Shown: positions 48,610 to 57,923, numbered from the stretch's first letter. The stretch: 64,000 nucleotides of DNA from an uncultured Flavobacterium sp. (GCF_951805225.1 NZ_OX638201.1:3906001-3970000); one strand, 5' to 3'. The notes: a model not told the origin generated them from the sequence alone. A program made the numbers and translations.

Positions 48610-48666
48610 TGTCTTTTTCTCCGAAACTATACAATGGATAAGATACAAATTAAATTTAGGCAATGA

Positions 48667-49128
48667 TTAGAACTTATATTTTTCTAATAATTCTTCTGCT
48701 TTCAAAGTAACCTCATCTACTTTTTCACCACAGAAATTATAAATAATTAGCTTTCCATTTTCTTTGGCAGTAACACAACGAACTTCATGAATTTCTTTTC
48801 CAACAATTACTAATCTATGAAATTCTCGAAACATATATTGATCACCATTTTCAATTGATTTCATGATAATTTCAATTACTACTTTTCCATTTTCATCAAC
48901 TACTTTATCTATTCGCTTTATTCTTTTTTGATTGGTTTTTCTAAAAAAGAAATATTTGTATTTTGACTTAATCTCTGTTTTTAATGTAACATTTTTTTCT
49001 TCACAACGATCTTTAGTTATTCGTTTTAAATTTTTTGCTTCAATATTTTGGAACATTAAAAGAATTATTATCAATGATAATATGCTTCTAAATTTTGTTG
49101 TCAGTTCTACTTTATAAAATTGGATCAT
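48667..49128 (-). CDS. Small exported protein of unknown function
   Basis: A 153-residue protein with a probable signal peptide ending near residue 31 (NIEA). The mature part is strongly basic and beta-like (YKYFFFRKTNQKRIKRIDKV, GKVVIEIIMKS), with three Cys. Its start codon lies within the end of the next upstream gene (17-base overlap with 49112-49897), so they are likely cotranscribed. No family is recognised. Confidence 0.6.
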   Translation of the reverse strand: MIQFYKVELTTKFRSILSLIIILLMFQNIEAKNLKRITKDRCEEKNVTLKTEIKSKYKYFFFRKTNQKRIKRIDKVVDENGKVVIEIIMKSIENGDQYMFREFHRLVIVGKEIHEVRCVTAKENGKLIIYNFCGEKVDEVTLKAEELLEKYKF

Positions 49129-49897
49129 ATTCTATTTGTTTAAAAATGAAGTTTTGTATTTTTAATCTAAAGCCATAATCATTTTGGAGATAATCTCGCA
49201 AAGTAATTTCTGTATTCAAATTATCATTTATATCAATGCTAATGTGAAAATCAAAAATTTTCAAACCATCAAACCAAGCCGTTGTGACATATGGAAGTTT
49301 ATCTATAAAATTAATATCATTGTAAAATTTAAGTAATTCATCTTTTATTTCTCCCAACCATATTATATATTCAATTAACAATAATGAAGAATAGAGGTCT
49401 GGCTTTTTCTCTGAGAAAATAAAACATGCGTCATCTCCCCATACAGCTTCATTTGGCACATTTTTATTTAAGAGAACTATGTTTTTAATTTTTTCAGAAA
49501 TTTTAATATCATAATTCCCACCATTAGTTTGAGAAATAATGAAATCTTCAATTATTAATTTTGTAGCATCTTTTTTTATTTTTGAATCACGTAAATCTCT
49601 ATAAATTTTAGTATTCCAACTATATTCACTGTCTATTTTTGATTGTAATTCTTTTAATTTTACCGTTTGCCCCAGATTACTTGTTTTCAAACTTTCATCG
49701 ATAATTCTAGAGGCAAATATGTTACTTCCTACTATATTATAAGTCTTAGCCAGAATATATTGTTCTTCAAAGGTTAACTCCTTCAAATCCTTTAGAAAAT
49801 AAATGATATCATATAGCTTTTCAATGCTTTTTTCAGAACCATTTGATTTTAAAAACTCAGATTCAGCATCAATAAACTCTTGGGTTATATTCTTCAT
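49112..49897 (-). CDS. Hypothetical protein with helical N-terminal part
   Basis: A 261-residue cytoplasmic protein. The first 130 residues look helical and repeat-like (IEKLYDIIYFLKDLKELTFE, YILAKTYNIVGSNIF), and the remainder is mixed. Low GC and poor similarity to anything I know are typical of variable immunity-type or lineage-specific proteins. It overlaps the small exported gene at its end. A toxin/immunity role is possible but unsupported. Confidence 0.58.
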   Translation of the reverse strand: MKNITQEFIDAESEFLKSNGSEKSIEKLYDIIYFLKDLKELTFEEQYILAKTYNIVGSNIFASRIIDESLKTSNLGQTVKLKELQSKIDSEYSWNTKIYRDLRDSKIKKDATKLIIEDFIISQTNGGNYDIKISEKIKNIVLLNKNVPNEAVWGDDACFIFSEKKPDLYSSLLLIEYIIWLGEIKDELLKFYNDINFIDKLPYVTTAWFDGLKIFDFHISIDINDNLNTEITLRDYLQNDYGFRLKIQNFIFKQIEYDPIL

Positions 49898-50011
49898 TAA
49901 TTTTATTTTTTAAAACTAATATAGAGAGAATTTTTCTAAGATCACTTACTCTAAAGTTCTTTTGAAATTCTACAAAAATGATTCGTAAACAAGTTCGTAA
50001 ATACTACATGG

Positions 50012-50040
50012 AAACTCCTTAAAAAATTATGGACTTTTTA
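50012..50040 (+). terminator. Degenerate terminator, ACTCCTTAA family, copy 2
   Basis: AAACTCCTTAAAAAATTATGGACTTTTT-like sequence with weak pairing, followed by TTTATACTTTTCGGA, which is also seen after copy 3. No plus-strand gene lies directly before it, so it looks like a left-over. Confidence 0.5.
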
Positions 50041-50171
50041 TGTTTATACTTTTCGGATGTTAAAATTTTAGATAAAGGATATTAAAAATCAATACTATAT
50101 TAAGTCCCATAAATGATGTTAGTGAGCAGAAAATACTATTTTAGTCGAGAATTACTAAAATTAATAATCAA

Positions 50172-51269
50172 ATGAAAAATGTTCTTGTAATAATTATTTT
50201 AATTTCTTTTAAGATTACAGCCCAAATTTCAGAAGCTCCCGGATTAGCACTGCCGTTAAATAATCCTAAAAATCATTATCAGGAATTAGTCAATACTTAT
50301 CTTAATCCAAATAGGAACAGTGAATTTAATCACAATAATTACTCTTTTAATTACACAGATTTTGATTTAAAAAAAGAGAAAATCGTTAAAAAAATTAGCA
50401 TTGATAACAATAGTGACGGAATCAATGAATATCATTTAAGTTTTAATCCAAAAGGAAAAATTGTACTTTGTGAAGATTTGCTCAGAAATTATACAATGAC
50501 TTACGAATATTTTGAAAACTTAATAATCGTTACAAAAAAGGCCCGGAATTCAAACTATAAAAATATAGTACAATCTGCGGAAATCGATTCGATATTTTTT
50601 GACAAAAACGAGAATATAATAAAGCACTCTTTCACAATGAAAGTGTCTGAAAAATTTGGCAAGAATTATAAAAGAATCGTTGTTGAAAACCAATTTTCAA
50701 AAGATAATAAGCTGGAAAAAAAATATTACAGTTCAATTGACCATATAAATATTCCGTTAGAAGAAGTTCGCGAAACAGTATATCAAAATTACAAAGATTC
50801 AATAGTTGAAAAAGATTATTATATCTATAAAAATAAATTATCGGCAAGTGACACCATTACATACAAAAATAATTTTGTCTCAAAATCAGTTTATTATCTA
50901 AACCAAAATAACAAGATCTTCAGAATTACTAATTTCGGTCAAGATCTTTCCTTAAACACTGAAGTTTTCATAAATTATGATGAGTTTGGTAAAATTACTG
51001 AATTCCTAAGCTCTCGAGGTTCAAGTGGATATTTTAAATACAATAGTAAGGGCAATATTACTAGTATTAGACAAACACTTGGAAAAAATGAAGACTTTCA
51101 ATACGATTGTATTTATGACAATCACGATCGGTTTATATCTGCAGAAACAGATGGAAAAAAAATAAAAGAATTTGAGCGCAACTATACTTATGACAAATAT
51201 GGTAATTGGGTTACTTTAACGTTTATGAACACTGACGACACAACTACCAGAACAATAATTTATTATTAA
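50172..51269 (+). CDS. Exported protein with YD-repeat-like segments
   Basis: A 365-residue exported protein with a signal peptide ending near residue 17. The C-terminal part has short repeats of the YD/RHS style (YFKYNSKGNITSIRQ, YDNHDRFISAETDG, YTYDKYGNWVTLTF). The rest is beta-rich with many Asn and Lys. No toxin domain and no RHS core DPxG motif is visible. It may be a secreted or surface protein; the function is unknown. Confidence 0.68.
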   Translation: MKNVLVIIILISFKITAQISEAPGLALPLNNPKNHYQELVNTYLNPNRNSEFNHNNYSFNYTDFDLKKEKIVKKISIDNNSDGINEYHLSFNPKGKIVLCEDLLRNYTMTYEYFENLIIVTKKARNSNYKNIVQSAEIDSIFFDKNENIIKHSFTMKVSEKFGKNYKRIVVENQFSKDNKLEKKYYSSIDHINIPLEEVRETVYQNYKDSIVEKDYYIYKNKLSASDTITYKNNFVSKSVYYLNQNNKIFRITNFGQDLSLNTEVFINYDEFGKITEFLSSRGSSGYFKYNSKGNITSIRQTLGKNEDFQYDCIYDNHDRFISAETDGKKIKEFERNYTYDKYGNWVTLTFMNTDDTTTRTIIYY

Positions 51270-51384
51270 AAAGAAACGAAGACTATTTATAAGCACTTCA
51301 AAATATAATGTTTTTCTAAATAATTGTATCTCACAATTTAAAACCTGTTTTTTACCAATTGGGAAATTTCTGAGAAATTTTAAA

Positions 51385-51392
51385 TATCTTTG
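51385..51392 (+). promoter_or_regulatory. -7 promoter box (TATCTTTG)
   Basis: Exact TAnnTTTG match ending 4 bases before the ATG at 51397, so the transcript is probably leaderless, as for the GbsR/MarR gene. Confidence 0.62.
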
Positions 51393-51396
51393 AATT

Positions 51397-51810
51397 ATGA
51401 GCACACTAATAAAACCAAATCACATAGGGCGAAAAATAAGCCGTATTCGTGAACTTCGAGATATGAAACAAGAAGCTTTGGCGCAAGCTTTAGGGATGAG
51501 TCAACAAACTGTTTCGGCTATTGAAAACAGTGAGACTATTGATGATGAAAGACTTGTTGAAATTGCAAAAGCCTTAGGAGTAAGTCTGGAAGCGCTTAAA
51601 AATTTCTCTGACGAAGCCGCAATTAGTTATTTTAATAATTTCTACGATAATAGTCAAGGAACTGTCGGGAATAATAATCATCAATGTACGTTTCATCCGC
51701 TTGATAAGTTAGTTGAATCTTACGAAGAAAATAAAAAACTATACGAACGTTTAGTTCAGGCAGAAAAAGATAAAGTTGAGTATCTGGAAAAAATAATAAA
51801 AGGAAAGTAA
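51397..51810 (+). CDS. XRE-family helix-turn-helix regulator
   Basis: A 137-residue protein with an N-terminal HTH_XRE domain (residues 10-65: RIRELRDMKQEALAQALGMS, QQTVSAIENSETIDDERLVEI) and a C-terminal coiled-coil (about 105-135) that should mediate dimer formation. The middle is Asn-rich. It is monocistronic and is followed by a terminator of the ACTCCTTAA family. The target is unknown; the short promoter spacing suggests autoregulation. Confidence 0.88.
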   Translation: MSTLIKPNHIGRKISRIRELRDMKQEALAQALGMSQQTVSAIENSETIDDERLVEIAKALGVSLEALKNFSDEAAISYFNNFYDNSQGTVGNNNHQCTFHPLDKLVESYEENKKLYERLVQAEKDKVEYLEKIIKGK

Positions 51811-51825
51811 CCTTTTAGAAAAGCA

Positions 51826-51858
51826 AAAACTCCTTAAGAAATTAAGGAGTTTTTTTAT
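51826..51858 (+). terminator. Terminator, ACTCCTTAA family, copy 3
   Basis: Arms ACTCCTTAA and TTAAGGAGT, then a T run, 18 bases after the XRE gene. Its downstream sequence CTTTATACTTTCCGA matches copy 2. Confidence 0.82.
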
Positions 51859-52035
51859 GCTTTATACTTTCCGAATAATGATTACAAAATCAAATGCATT
51901 TGCAAAGCAATTTACAGATTTACTGTATTATAATTTTTAATCGTATTTTCGTTTTGCTTAAAATATTCCATTTATAAATTAGAAAATATTCGAGCTGCCA
52001 AAACTTTATACATCATTTTAGAATACTATAAAACA

Positions 52036-52671
52036 ATGGATATCTATAAAGAAACATTTGAAACCTGGAACAAAATTGCTTCATTATATCAAGACAAGTT
52101 TATGGACTTGGACTTATACAATGATACTTACGATTTTCTATGTCGCGAAATTGATAAAGCAAATCCAAAAATTCTGGAAATTGGTTGTGGTCCCGGAAAC
52201 ATTACAAAATATCTATTATCAAAACGTCCAGACTTTGATATTTTCGGGATTGATATTGCACCAAATATGATTGAACTTGCAAGTAAAAGCAATCCAACAG
52301 CAAATTTTGCTGTAATGGACAGTAGACAAATTGACGAAATCAAAACAAAATATGACGGAATTGTTTGTGGTTTTTGTCTACCGTATTTATCGCAATCAGA
52401 CAGTCAAAAACTTATTGGTGATTGTTACAATCTATTGAATGAAAATGGACTTATTTATATGAGTTTTGTCGAAGGCGACCCAAATAAATCAGACTTTCAA
52501 GTTGGCAGCAGCGGTGACAGGATTTTCTTTTATTATCATAATTTAGATGAATTAAAAAAACAATTTACTGAAAATAAATTTGAAAAACTTCAAACATTCA
52601 AAGTGGAATATAAGAAATCAGAAACCGAAATTGACATTCATACGATATTAACGGCGAAGAAAACTTCTTGA
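52036..52671 (+). CDS. Class I SAM-dependent methyltransferase
   Basis: A 211-residue methyltransferase. Motif I is ILEIGCGPGNITKYL near residue 48, the strand 2 acidic end is IFGIDIAPNMIELA and the following segment is NFAVMDSRQI. The C-terminal part (ENGLIYMSFVEGDPN) is as in the Methyltransf_25/11 group. The substrate is not predictable. It is monocistronic, between the XRE gene and the convergent DJ-1/NTF2 gene. Confidence 0.9.
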   Translation: MDIYKETFETWNKIASLYQDKFMDLDLYNDTYDFLCREIDKANPKILEIGCGPGNITKYLLSKRPDFDIFGIDIAPNMIELASKSNPTANFAVMDSRQIDEIKTKYDGIVCGFCLPYLSQSDSQKLIGDCYNLLNENGLIYMSFVEGDPNKSDFQVGSSGDRIFFYYHNLDELKKQFTENKFEKLQTFKVEYKKSETEIDIHTILTAKKTS

Positions 52672-52682
52672 ATTAAAGTGTC

Positions 52683-53813
52683 TTATTCTGTTTTTGGCAC
52701 TTCTCTCCAAGAATAACTTTTGTGGACTATTTTCCAGATTCCTCCATATTTCAAGATTAAAAAATAATCTGTAAAAATCCGCTTGTTTGGTATTACGATT
52801 TCGGCTTTGGCTATTGCGGCATCTTTTTCGATGTCAATTGAAATAATCTTTCCAATTCTATTTACTTTTTCTCCCGTTTTTATATTCGAAATATATTGCT
52901 CGCCAGAACGTGTCCACAAAGTATCATTTGCAACGGTATATAAATTAAATTTAGGATTAAAAGCTTTTCTTAGTCTTTCGGGTTGTCCATTTGCAGTGCC
53001 TTCAATATAATCCAAAAGAATTTCTGTGACTTGATCTGAATCGCTTTTTAAAATTGTATTCGAAGTTTTCGAATTGGTTTTCAAAATTGACACTACTTCA
53101 TTGGCAACTTTAGTTCCAGAACTCGGATCTTGTCCGGTTACAAATCTTCCGTCTACGATATAAAAAGCATCTCCGCCTTTTTCAGAATAAACAAAATTCC
53201 CCTTATTTTGATTAATTGCATCGTTCATCGCAAACGGAAACGACTTGTAATATTCTGCATTTTTATTCTCAAACTGATCCGGATAACCTGTAATTTTTTT
53301 TCCTGCATAAAGCGATTTTCCGTTTTCATCTTTTAAGTAAACAATTCCGGCAGTTCCGTGACAAATTGCCGAAACAACTCCGTTTTTACTATAAATCGTT
53401 CTTGCTATTTTTTGAATAACAATATCTTCGGCAACTCCAAACATTGCTGCGCCGCCGCCACTATAAAAAATGGCAACATAATCACTTGAAATAATTTCGG
53501 TTGGTTTCATCGTATGTTCCAGTTTGTCCATAAACCAACTGTCATACAAATATTTTTTTTGCAAATTATCAGATGTATTGATATATCCAATAGGAATCGC
53601 GCCGCCTTTGGGACTTATAAAATCAACGGCATAACCGGCTTTTATAAATATGTCATAAGGAACGACGATTTCTTCAAAATGATTGGCGGAAGGAATTTTA
53701 GTATTTCCATAAAAATCCTGATTTGAAGTCACAAATAAGATTTTATTTTGCGAATGTGCACTTGCTGACCATAAAAATATCCGAACAAGTATTAAAACTA
53801 TTATTTTATTCAT
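52683..53813 (-). CDS. DJ-1/PfpI-like domain fused to an NTF2-like domain, exported
   Basis: A 376-residue exported protein. A signal peptide ends near residue 21. Residues 25-240 form a DJ-1/PfpI (Hsp31-like) domain with the nucleophile Cys in VVSAICHGTAGIVYL and VTGQDPSSGTKVANEVV near its end. The C-terminal residues (about 255-376) form an NTF2-like domain of the lumazine-binding type (FTDYFLILKYGGIWKIVHKSY). The same type of domain is encoded alone by the next upstream gene (53838-54305). DJ-1 enzymes act on reactive carbonyls or as chaperones; the fused form is not one I know. Confidence 0.84.
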   Translation of the reverse strand: MNKIIVLILVRIFLWSASAHSQNKILFVTSNQDFYGNTKIPSANHFEEIVVPYDIFIKAGYAVDFISPKGGAIPIGYINTSDNLQKKYLYDSWFMDKLEHTMKPTEIISSDYVAIFYSGGGAAMFGVAEDIVIQKIARTIYSKNGVVSAICHGTAGIVYLKDENGKSLYAGKKITGYPDQFENKNAEYYKSFPFAMNDAINQNKGNFVYSEKGGDAFYIVDGRFVTGQDPSSGTKVANEVVSILKTNSKTSNTILKSDSDQVTEILLDYIEGTANGQPERLRKAFNPKFNLYTVANDTLWTRSGEQYISNIKTGEKVNRIGKIISIDIEKDAAIAKAEIVIPNKRIFTDYFLILKYGGIWKIVHKSYSWREVPKTE

Positions 53814-53837
53814 TTGCTGAAAAATTAATTTAAGTTC

Positions 53838-54305
53838 TTATTCTTTTGCTTTAGCTAATGGAACCTCAACGGTTTTATGCGGAGATCTGGTTGAAATTTT
53901 GTCTACTATAAACCAATCTTCATTTATTTTCATGAGATTAAAATAATCTGTAAACAAAAGTTTTGGAGTGCTGATTTCGACTTTGGCAGCAGCAACAATA
54001 TTTGTAATATCAATAGAAACAATTCGTCCGGACCAATTAGCAACTTTAGGATATGGTGCCGTTTTGTAGCCTTTTATATAATTTGATTTAGACACAATAT
54101 TCACTTTATTGTCGGCCAAATATTTCAGTTGCCACGAACTATGAAATGACTTTGCAACTTTAACCGAATCACCAGTTCCTTGTCCGTCCAAATATAGATT
54201 AAGTGTTTTTTGAATCAAAAGCCAATCATTTGCAGGTTCAGTTGATTGTGCATTTGCATTCAAAAACAAAAGAATTAAAGGAATAAATAAAAACACTTTT
54301 CTCAT
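53838..54305 (-). CDS. Exported NTF2-like (lumazine-binding type) protein
   Basis: A 155-residue exported protein with a signal peptide ending near residue 19 (ANAQ). The domain (residues 27-140) resembles the C-terminal half of the DJ-1 fusion downstream: GRIVSIDITNIVAAAKVEIS and LFTDYFNLMKINEDWFIVDK align with ISIDIEKDAAIAKAEIVIP and FTDYFLILKYGGIWKIVHK. They are 24 bases apart and probably cotranscribed. This suggests duplication and fusion. Ligand unknown. Confidence 0.8.
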   Translation of the reverse strand: MRKVFLFIPLILLFLNANAQSTEPANDWLLIQKTLNLYLDGQGTGDSVKVAKSFHSSWQLKYLADNKVNIVSKSNYIKGYKTAPYPKVANWSGRIVSIDITNIVAAAKVEISTPKLLFTDYFNLMKINEDWFIVDKISTRSPHKTVEVPLAKAKE

Positions 54306-54403
54306 TTTTAAAATTTTTAAGTTATTAATAATGAGTGCAAATATCCCGAAGATGGATTTCGAAAAGGTTTTAATTTATAAAGTAGAACTCTTAATTTATA
54401 ATA

Positions 54404-55438
54404 TTAAACTGATTTTGAATGTGATTTTTGATATTCGGCAGGAGTAAATCCCGTTGCTTTTTTGAAAGCAGTAAAAAATGTAGATTTTGAACTAAAACCG
54501 CTATCATAACCTAAACTTTCGAGTGTAAAATTATTTTCGGTTTCTAATAATTTCTTTGCTTTTTCGATTCTATATTCTTTTATAAGATTTGAAAAAGACT
54601 TCCCTAAAATTTCATTTACATATTGAGATAATAAATGCTTGGTTACTTTCAACTCTTTTGAAGCTTCTTCAAGATTAAAATCAGGATTGAGATATAATTC
54701 TTTCTCCGTTATTATCGAGAATTTCTGGCTAATTAGATTCAGCATTTCTGCATCTATTTCTTTGTTTTTATATTTCTCTTTTTCCTGAAAAAATACACTT
54801 TCGCTGCTATTTCTAAAGATTAAAAGCAAAACAATTAAGTACAAAATAAATGTAAAAGACAAGGCTCCAACAATATAAGAAGTATAAGCGGCGCTGGAAT
54901 AAGCCAACCATATAAAGGCAACTCCAAGATAAATACTCAGAAACCACACTTCTATTTTTTTCAGACTTTCTTTTTCTTTGAGTTTTTGAAAAATGGGCTG
55001 AATGTATTTAAAAGACAAAACAATATAAATAAACCATTGAAAATATATTGCTTTTACAATCCACCAACTCCAAATTTGCTGATGTTCGACATAAGGATAT
55101 AAAATCCCCAAAATGGTTATTCCGCCTAAATAAGGGATTATATGTTTTGCCCAATTTTGGTTTTTATCTTCTTCATTTGGCTTTAGACTTAAATAAAGAA
55201 AAGGACCAATAAGAATACAAGCCGAAAGTCCGATTTGAATAAAAATATTCGATAAATGAGGATTAAAGTAGAAAAATACAGATTTTATAATTCGAATACT
55301 TAAAACCAACAGCAACAAGGATAAAAAATAGTTTGCAAAAATTTTCTTTTTGGCATTTATAGCAAAATAAATTGAAAGTATAAAACCATTAAAAGCGCCT
55401 AAAGCACTAAGAAAAAAAAGTAATTGGTTTGATTCCAT
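54404..55438 (-). CDS. Membrane AraC-family regulator (7TM-AraC)
   Basis: A 344-residue regulator with about seven N-terminal membrane helices (residues 5-210) and a cytoplasmic AraC-type DNA-binding domain at 245-340. The two HTH parts are NLEEASKELKVTKHLLSQYV and FTLESLGYDSGFSSKSTFFT with the FKKATGFTPAEYQKS ending. This type senses an extracellular or membrane signal. The DJ-1/NTF2 pair follows on the same strand and could be a target. Its ATG overlaps the stop of the upstream lipoprotein gene (TAATG). Confidence 0.92.
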   Translation of the reverse strand: MESNQLLFFLSALGAFNGFILSIYFAINAKKKIFANYFLSLLLLVLSIRIIKSVFFYFNPHLSNIFIQIGLSACILIGPFLYLSLKPNEEDKNQNWAKHIIPYLGGITILGILYPYVEHQQIWSWWIVKAIYFQWFIYIVLSFKYIQPIFQKLKEKESLKKIEVWFLSIYLGVAFIWLAYSSAAYTSYIVGALSFTFILYLIVLLLIFRNSSESVFFQEKEKYKNKEIDAEMLNLISQKFSIITEKELYLNPDFNLEEASKELKVTKHLLSQYVNEILGKSFSNLIKEYRIEKAKKLLETENNFTLESLGYDSGFSSKSTFFTAFKKATGFTPAEYQKSHSKSV

Positions 55439-56499
55439 TATTTTTTAGCTGAATTAATATGTGTTTTATTCCATTTTTGGTTAAATCTCAATTCTGCCAA
55501 TTTTTGGTAAAGATTTTTTAATCCATAAGTTCCAATCATTCCATAGTCACTCATTTTTTTTACTTTGCCATTATTAAACGTTATTTTCAAATATCCAGTT
55601 TGGTCATCAGTATGCATTACATAATATTCTTTGTTTAAATTTTCAAAATCACAATAATTTAAAAGTTCTTCTAATTTATCAAATTCTACTTTACTGATTT
55701 TTGTCGAAAAAACACCTTCTTCTTTACCATAACCAACACCGTCTTTTTTATTGAAGTTATAATACTGAGCATTAAAAATTGATAAGGAATCCCGATTTAA
55801 TGTAAGTTTATAAACTGGACAAGAACCAAAACAACCGGAAGTTCTAAATTCAATTTTGGAAATTTTATTCTTTTTTGGATTTTCATTATATTCGATAAAG
55901 TCGCCAAATTTAAAGGTCAAAATAGCTTTTGAATCTGCATATTTCTCTTTTTTTTCATCCACTAATTTTTGTTTATGAATAACTAAGAAAGGCTGAGAAT
56001 TTATATATTCAACTTTTGGGACAATTGGGCTTTCGAATTCTTTATCAATATGAAAAATTTTTGGTTTATTTTTCCCATTATTCATTAATACGATTGGTGA
56101 AAAACTACACGATTCTTCCTCTTCAATTTCTGGTCTAAAACTTATACAATCATGATTGTCTCCAATAGCAAGCAAATCAGTGTAACCATCATTATCAAAA
56201 TCAACTTTTGTATAATTTGTTTTGACATTGAGTTTATTTGCTAAAATCTTATTTAGGCTATCATAGCTATTACTTCTGTTGAAATCCTGAAGATTTTTTA
56301 GTTCATATTTCTTGTAATTAGTATCACTTTGTCGAATGAAGTTTTCTATTTCTGATTTAGTTTTTAGCCGATCTATTTCTGATTGAATAATTGGAGTTTT
56401 GACAAAAGGAGTTTTGATTACTGGAATTTGAGCAAGTTCAGTTTCTTTTTTACAAGATGCAAAAACTAATACAATTAAAAATAGTTTTATGATTTTCAT
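55438..56499 (-). CDS. Lipoprotein with DUF6438-like domain
   Basis: A 353-residue exported lipoprotein; lipobox FASC in the first 17 residues. The middle part contains a DxDxDG-like calcium site (VDFDNDGYTDLLAIGDNHD) as in VCBS/FG-GAP repeats. The C-terminal domain (about 215-340) starts FRTSGCFGSCPVYKLTLNRD, which matches DUF6438. It is translationally coupled to the AraC-type membrane regulator, an unusual pairing that may make it a sensor component. That role is inferred. Confidence 0.78.
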   Translation of the reverse strand: MKIIKLFLIVLVFASCKKETELAQIPVIKTPFVKTPIIQSEIDRLKTKSEIENFIRQSDTNYKKYELKNLQDFNRSNSYDSLNKILANKLNVKTNYTKVDFDNDGYTDLLAIGDNHDCISFRPEIEEEESCSFSPIVLMNNGKNKPKIFHIDKEFESPIVPKVEYINSQPFLVIHKQKLVDEKKEKYADSKAILTFKFGDFIEYNENPKKNKISKIEFRTSGCFGSCPVYKLTLNRDSLSIFNAQYYNFNKKDGVGYGKEEGVFSTKISKVEFDKLEELLNYCDFENLNKEYYVMHTDDQTGYLKITFNNGKVKKMSDYGMIGTYGLKNLYQKLAELRFNQKWNKTHINSAKK

Positions 56500-56598
56500 T
56501 TTTAGGTTTTATACTTTATAGTTTTAAAAAATTCACTTTTTAATTCTTTACGATCCATCCTGATTCTCTTTCCTCAAACAAATTGTAAATCTATATTA

Positions 56599-57603
56599 TC
56601 AAGAATTCTTTGTCTGACTAAAACCAAACATTGACATTGAAAAGAAAATTAAACCTAAGAGTAGAAATACAAAACAATTCCAACTTTTGTTTTCTAATCT
56701 ATTAAAATTATTATCTGACAATGTTAAATAATTAGTTGTTTTCGATTTAATACTTTGAATACTAATATTTTCATTAAAAAAGTATTTATCACTTATAGAT
56801 AACGAATCTACTCTTATTAATTTTTCCCGATAATCTTTTTTATCAATTCCAAGATATATAGAGTCGCCTATATATACATCACTCATTATTTTTTTTACCG
56901 AAGTTGCTTCTAAAGCCTTATTGTCTATGCGAAAAACCAACTCAGGATATTTTTTTAATCTGATATTTATATGGCTGTGTTTGCTTTTTACATATTCAAT
57001 TTTTTCTGATGTTATATCGCCAAAAACAATTATGTCTTTAGATTTTATATCTTCAACGTGCAATGCATTATATGCTCCGTAAAAGAGTAAAGTGCTAATT
57101 ATTAAAAATATAATAGCTAGTTCTTTCTCTTTTTTTCTTTCTTTTAATTCTTCACATTCTGTATCGTGTTTTTTGCCTTTTGTAACTTCATTTTTTAATT
57201 CAAAATAATTTTCAAAATAGTCGCTTGATATTTTTATTCTTTCTCCACTTTTAAAATATAAGGTTATTTCTTCCCATGTGTCAAATTTTCCCTTTAACTG
57301 TTTTTCAGTCCAACTTTCAAGTTCATCAAGTTCATAGACTTTTTTTTCACTTCTTAAAAAAGACCACTGAATTAACTTGTTTTTTGTAACCGTAAAATTT
57401 TTTATTGAAAATAAATTGAGCAAAATAAACCCGGAAGCTATTAAAGATAAAATAAAGAAAATCAAGCAAAAGTTTTTTGCATTATTGTTCGGTGTATATT
57501 TTATGAAGGTATAAATTGCAATTATTAAACAAAATAATAAACCAAGAAAATGGCTTTTCCAATAACCTTTTTTCTTCTTTGAATTCAAATAATTATCTGT
57601 CAA
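56599..57603 (-). CDS. Membrane protein with a PH-like domain, unknown function
   Basis: A 334-residue protein with membrane segments near residues 16-35, 45-65, 163-180 and 312-328. Between the second and third lies a bacterial PH-like stretch (FTVTKNKLIQWSFLRSEKKV, DTWEEITLYFKSGERIKIS), and between the third and fourth a soluble beta-rich domain. Translation seems to start at TTG 57601-57603, since no in-frame ATG precedes the first segment. A TAACTTTG box lies about 42 bases upstream. No family assigned. Confidence 0.65.
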   Translation of the reverse strand: MTDNYLNSKKKKGYWKSHFLGLLFCLIIAIYTFIKYTPNNNAKNFCLIFFILSLIASGFILLNLFSIKNFTVTKNKLIQWSFLRSEKKVYELDELESWTEKQLKGKFDTWEEITLYFKSGERIKISSDYFENYFELKNEVTKGKKHDTECEELKERKKEKELAIIFLIISTLLFYGAYNALHVEDIKSKDIIVFGDITSEKIEYVKSKHSHINIRLKKYPELVFRIDNKALEATSVKKIMSDVYIGDSIYLGIDKKDYREKLIRVDSLSISDKYFFNENISIQSIKSKTTNYLTLSDNNFNRLENKSWNCFVFLLLGLIFFSMSMFGFSQTKNS

Positions 57604-57923
57604 TTTTTTGTTTGTTTTTTTAGATTCCGAATAACTTATTTATTCAAAGTTATAATACTTTATACCACGAATTAAACTTTCTTTTGGGCTAATATAAGAA
57701 ATATCTTTATTCTAAATAATTAATTAGTTCAAGTTGAAATGGATATAAAATCAAATTATCTTATAGAACGTTTCTTTAAATTCTGAATAAAACAGACCGT
57801 AATTATTATAAATAATCATATTCAGAAAGTCTGGATTATTAAATCAAATAGTGAAGAGATTCCAAAAAAAAGTAATAAATTACATCAATAAAATAACAGC
57901 CTGTATTAATTCAAACATCACAA
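57604..57923. promoter_or_regulatory. Non-coding divergent region
   Basis: A 320-base AT-rich gap between two divergent genes. It contains the minus-strand -7 box TAACTTTG (57645-57652) for the membrane protein gene. I see no gene, no strong hairpin and no repeat shared with the rest of the window. Confidence 0.5.
57645..57652 (-). promoter_or_regulatory. -7 promoter box (TAACTTTG)
   Basis: Minus-strand TAnnTTTG match 42 bases before the TTG start at 57603; it supports that start. Confidence 0.5.
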
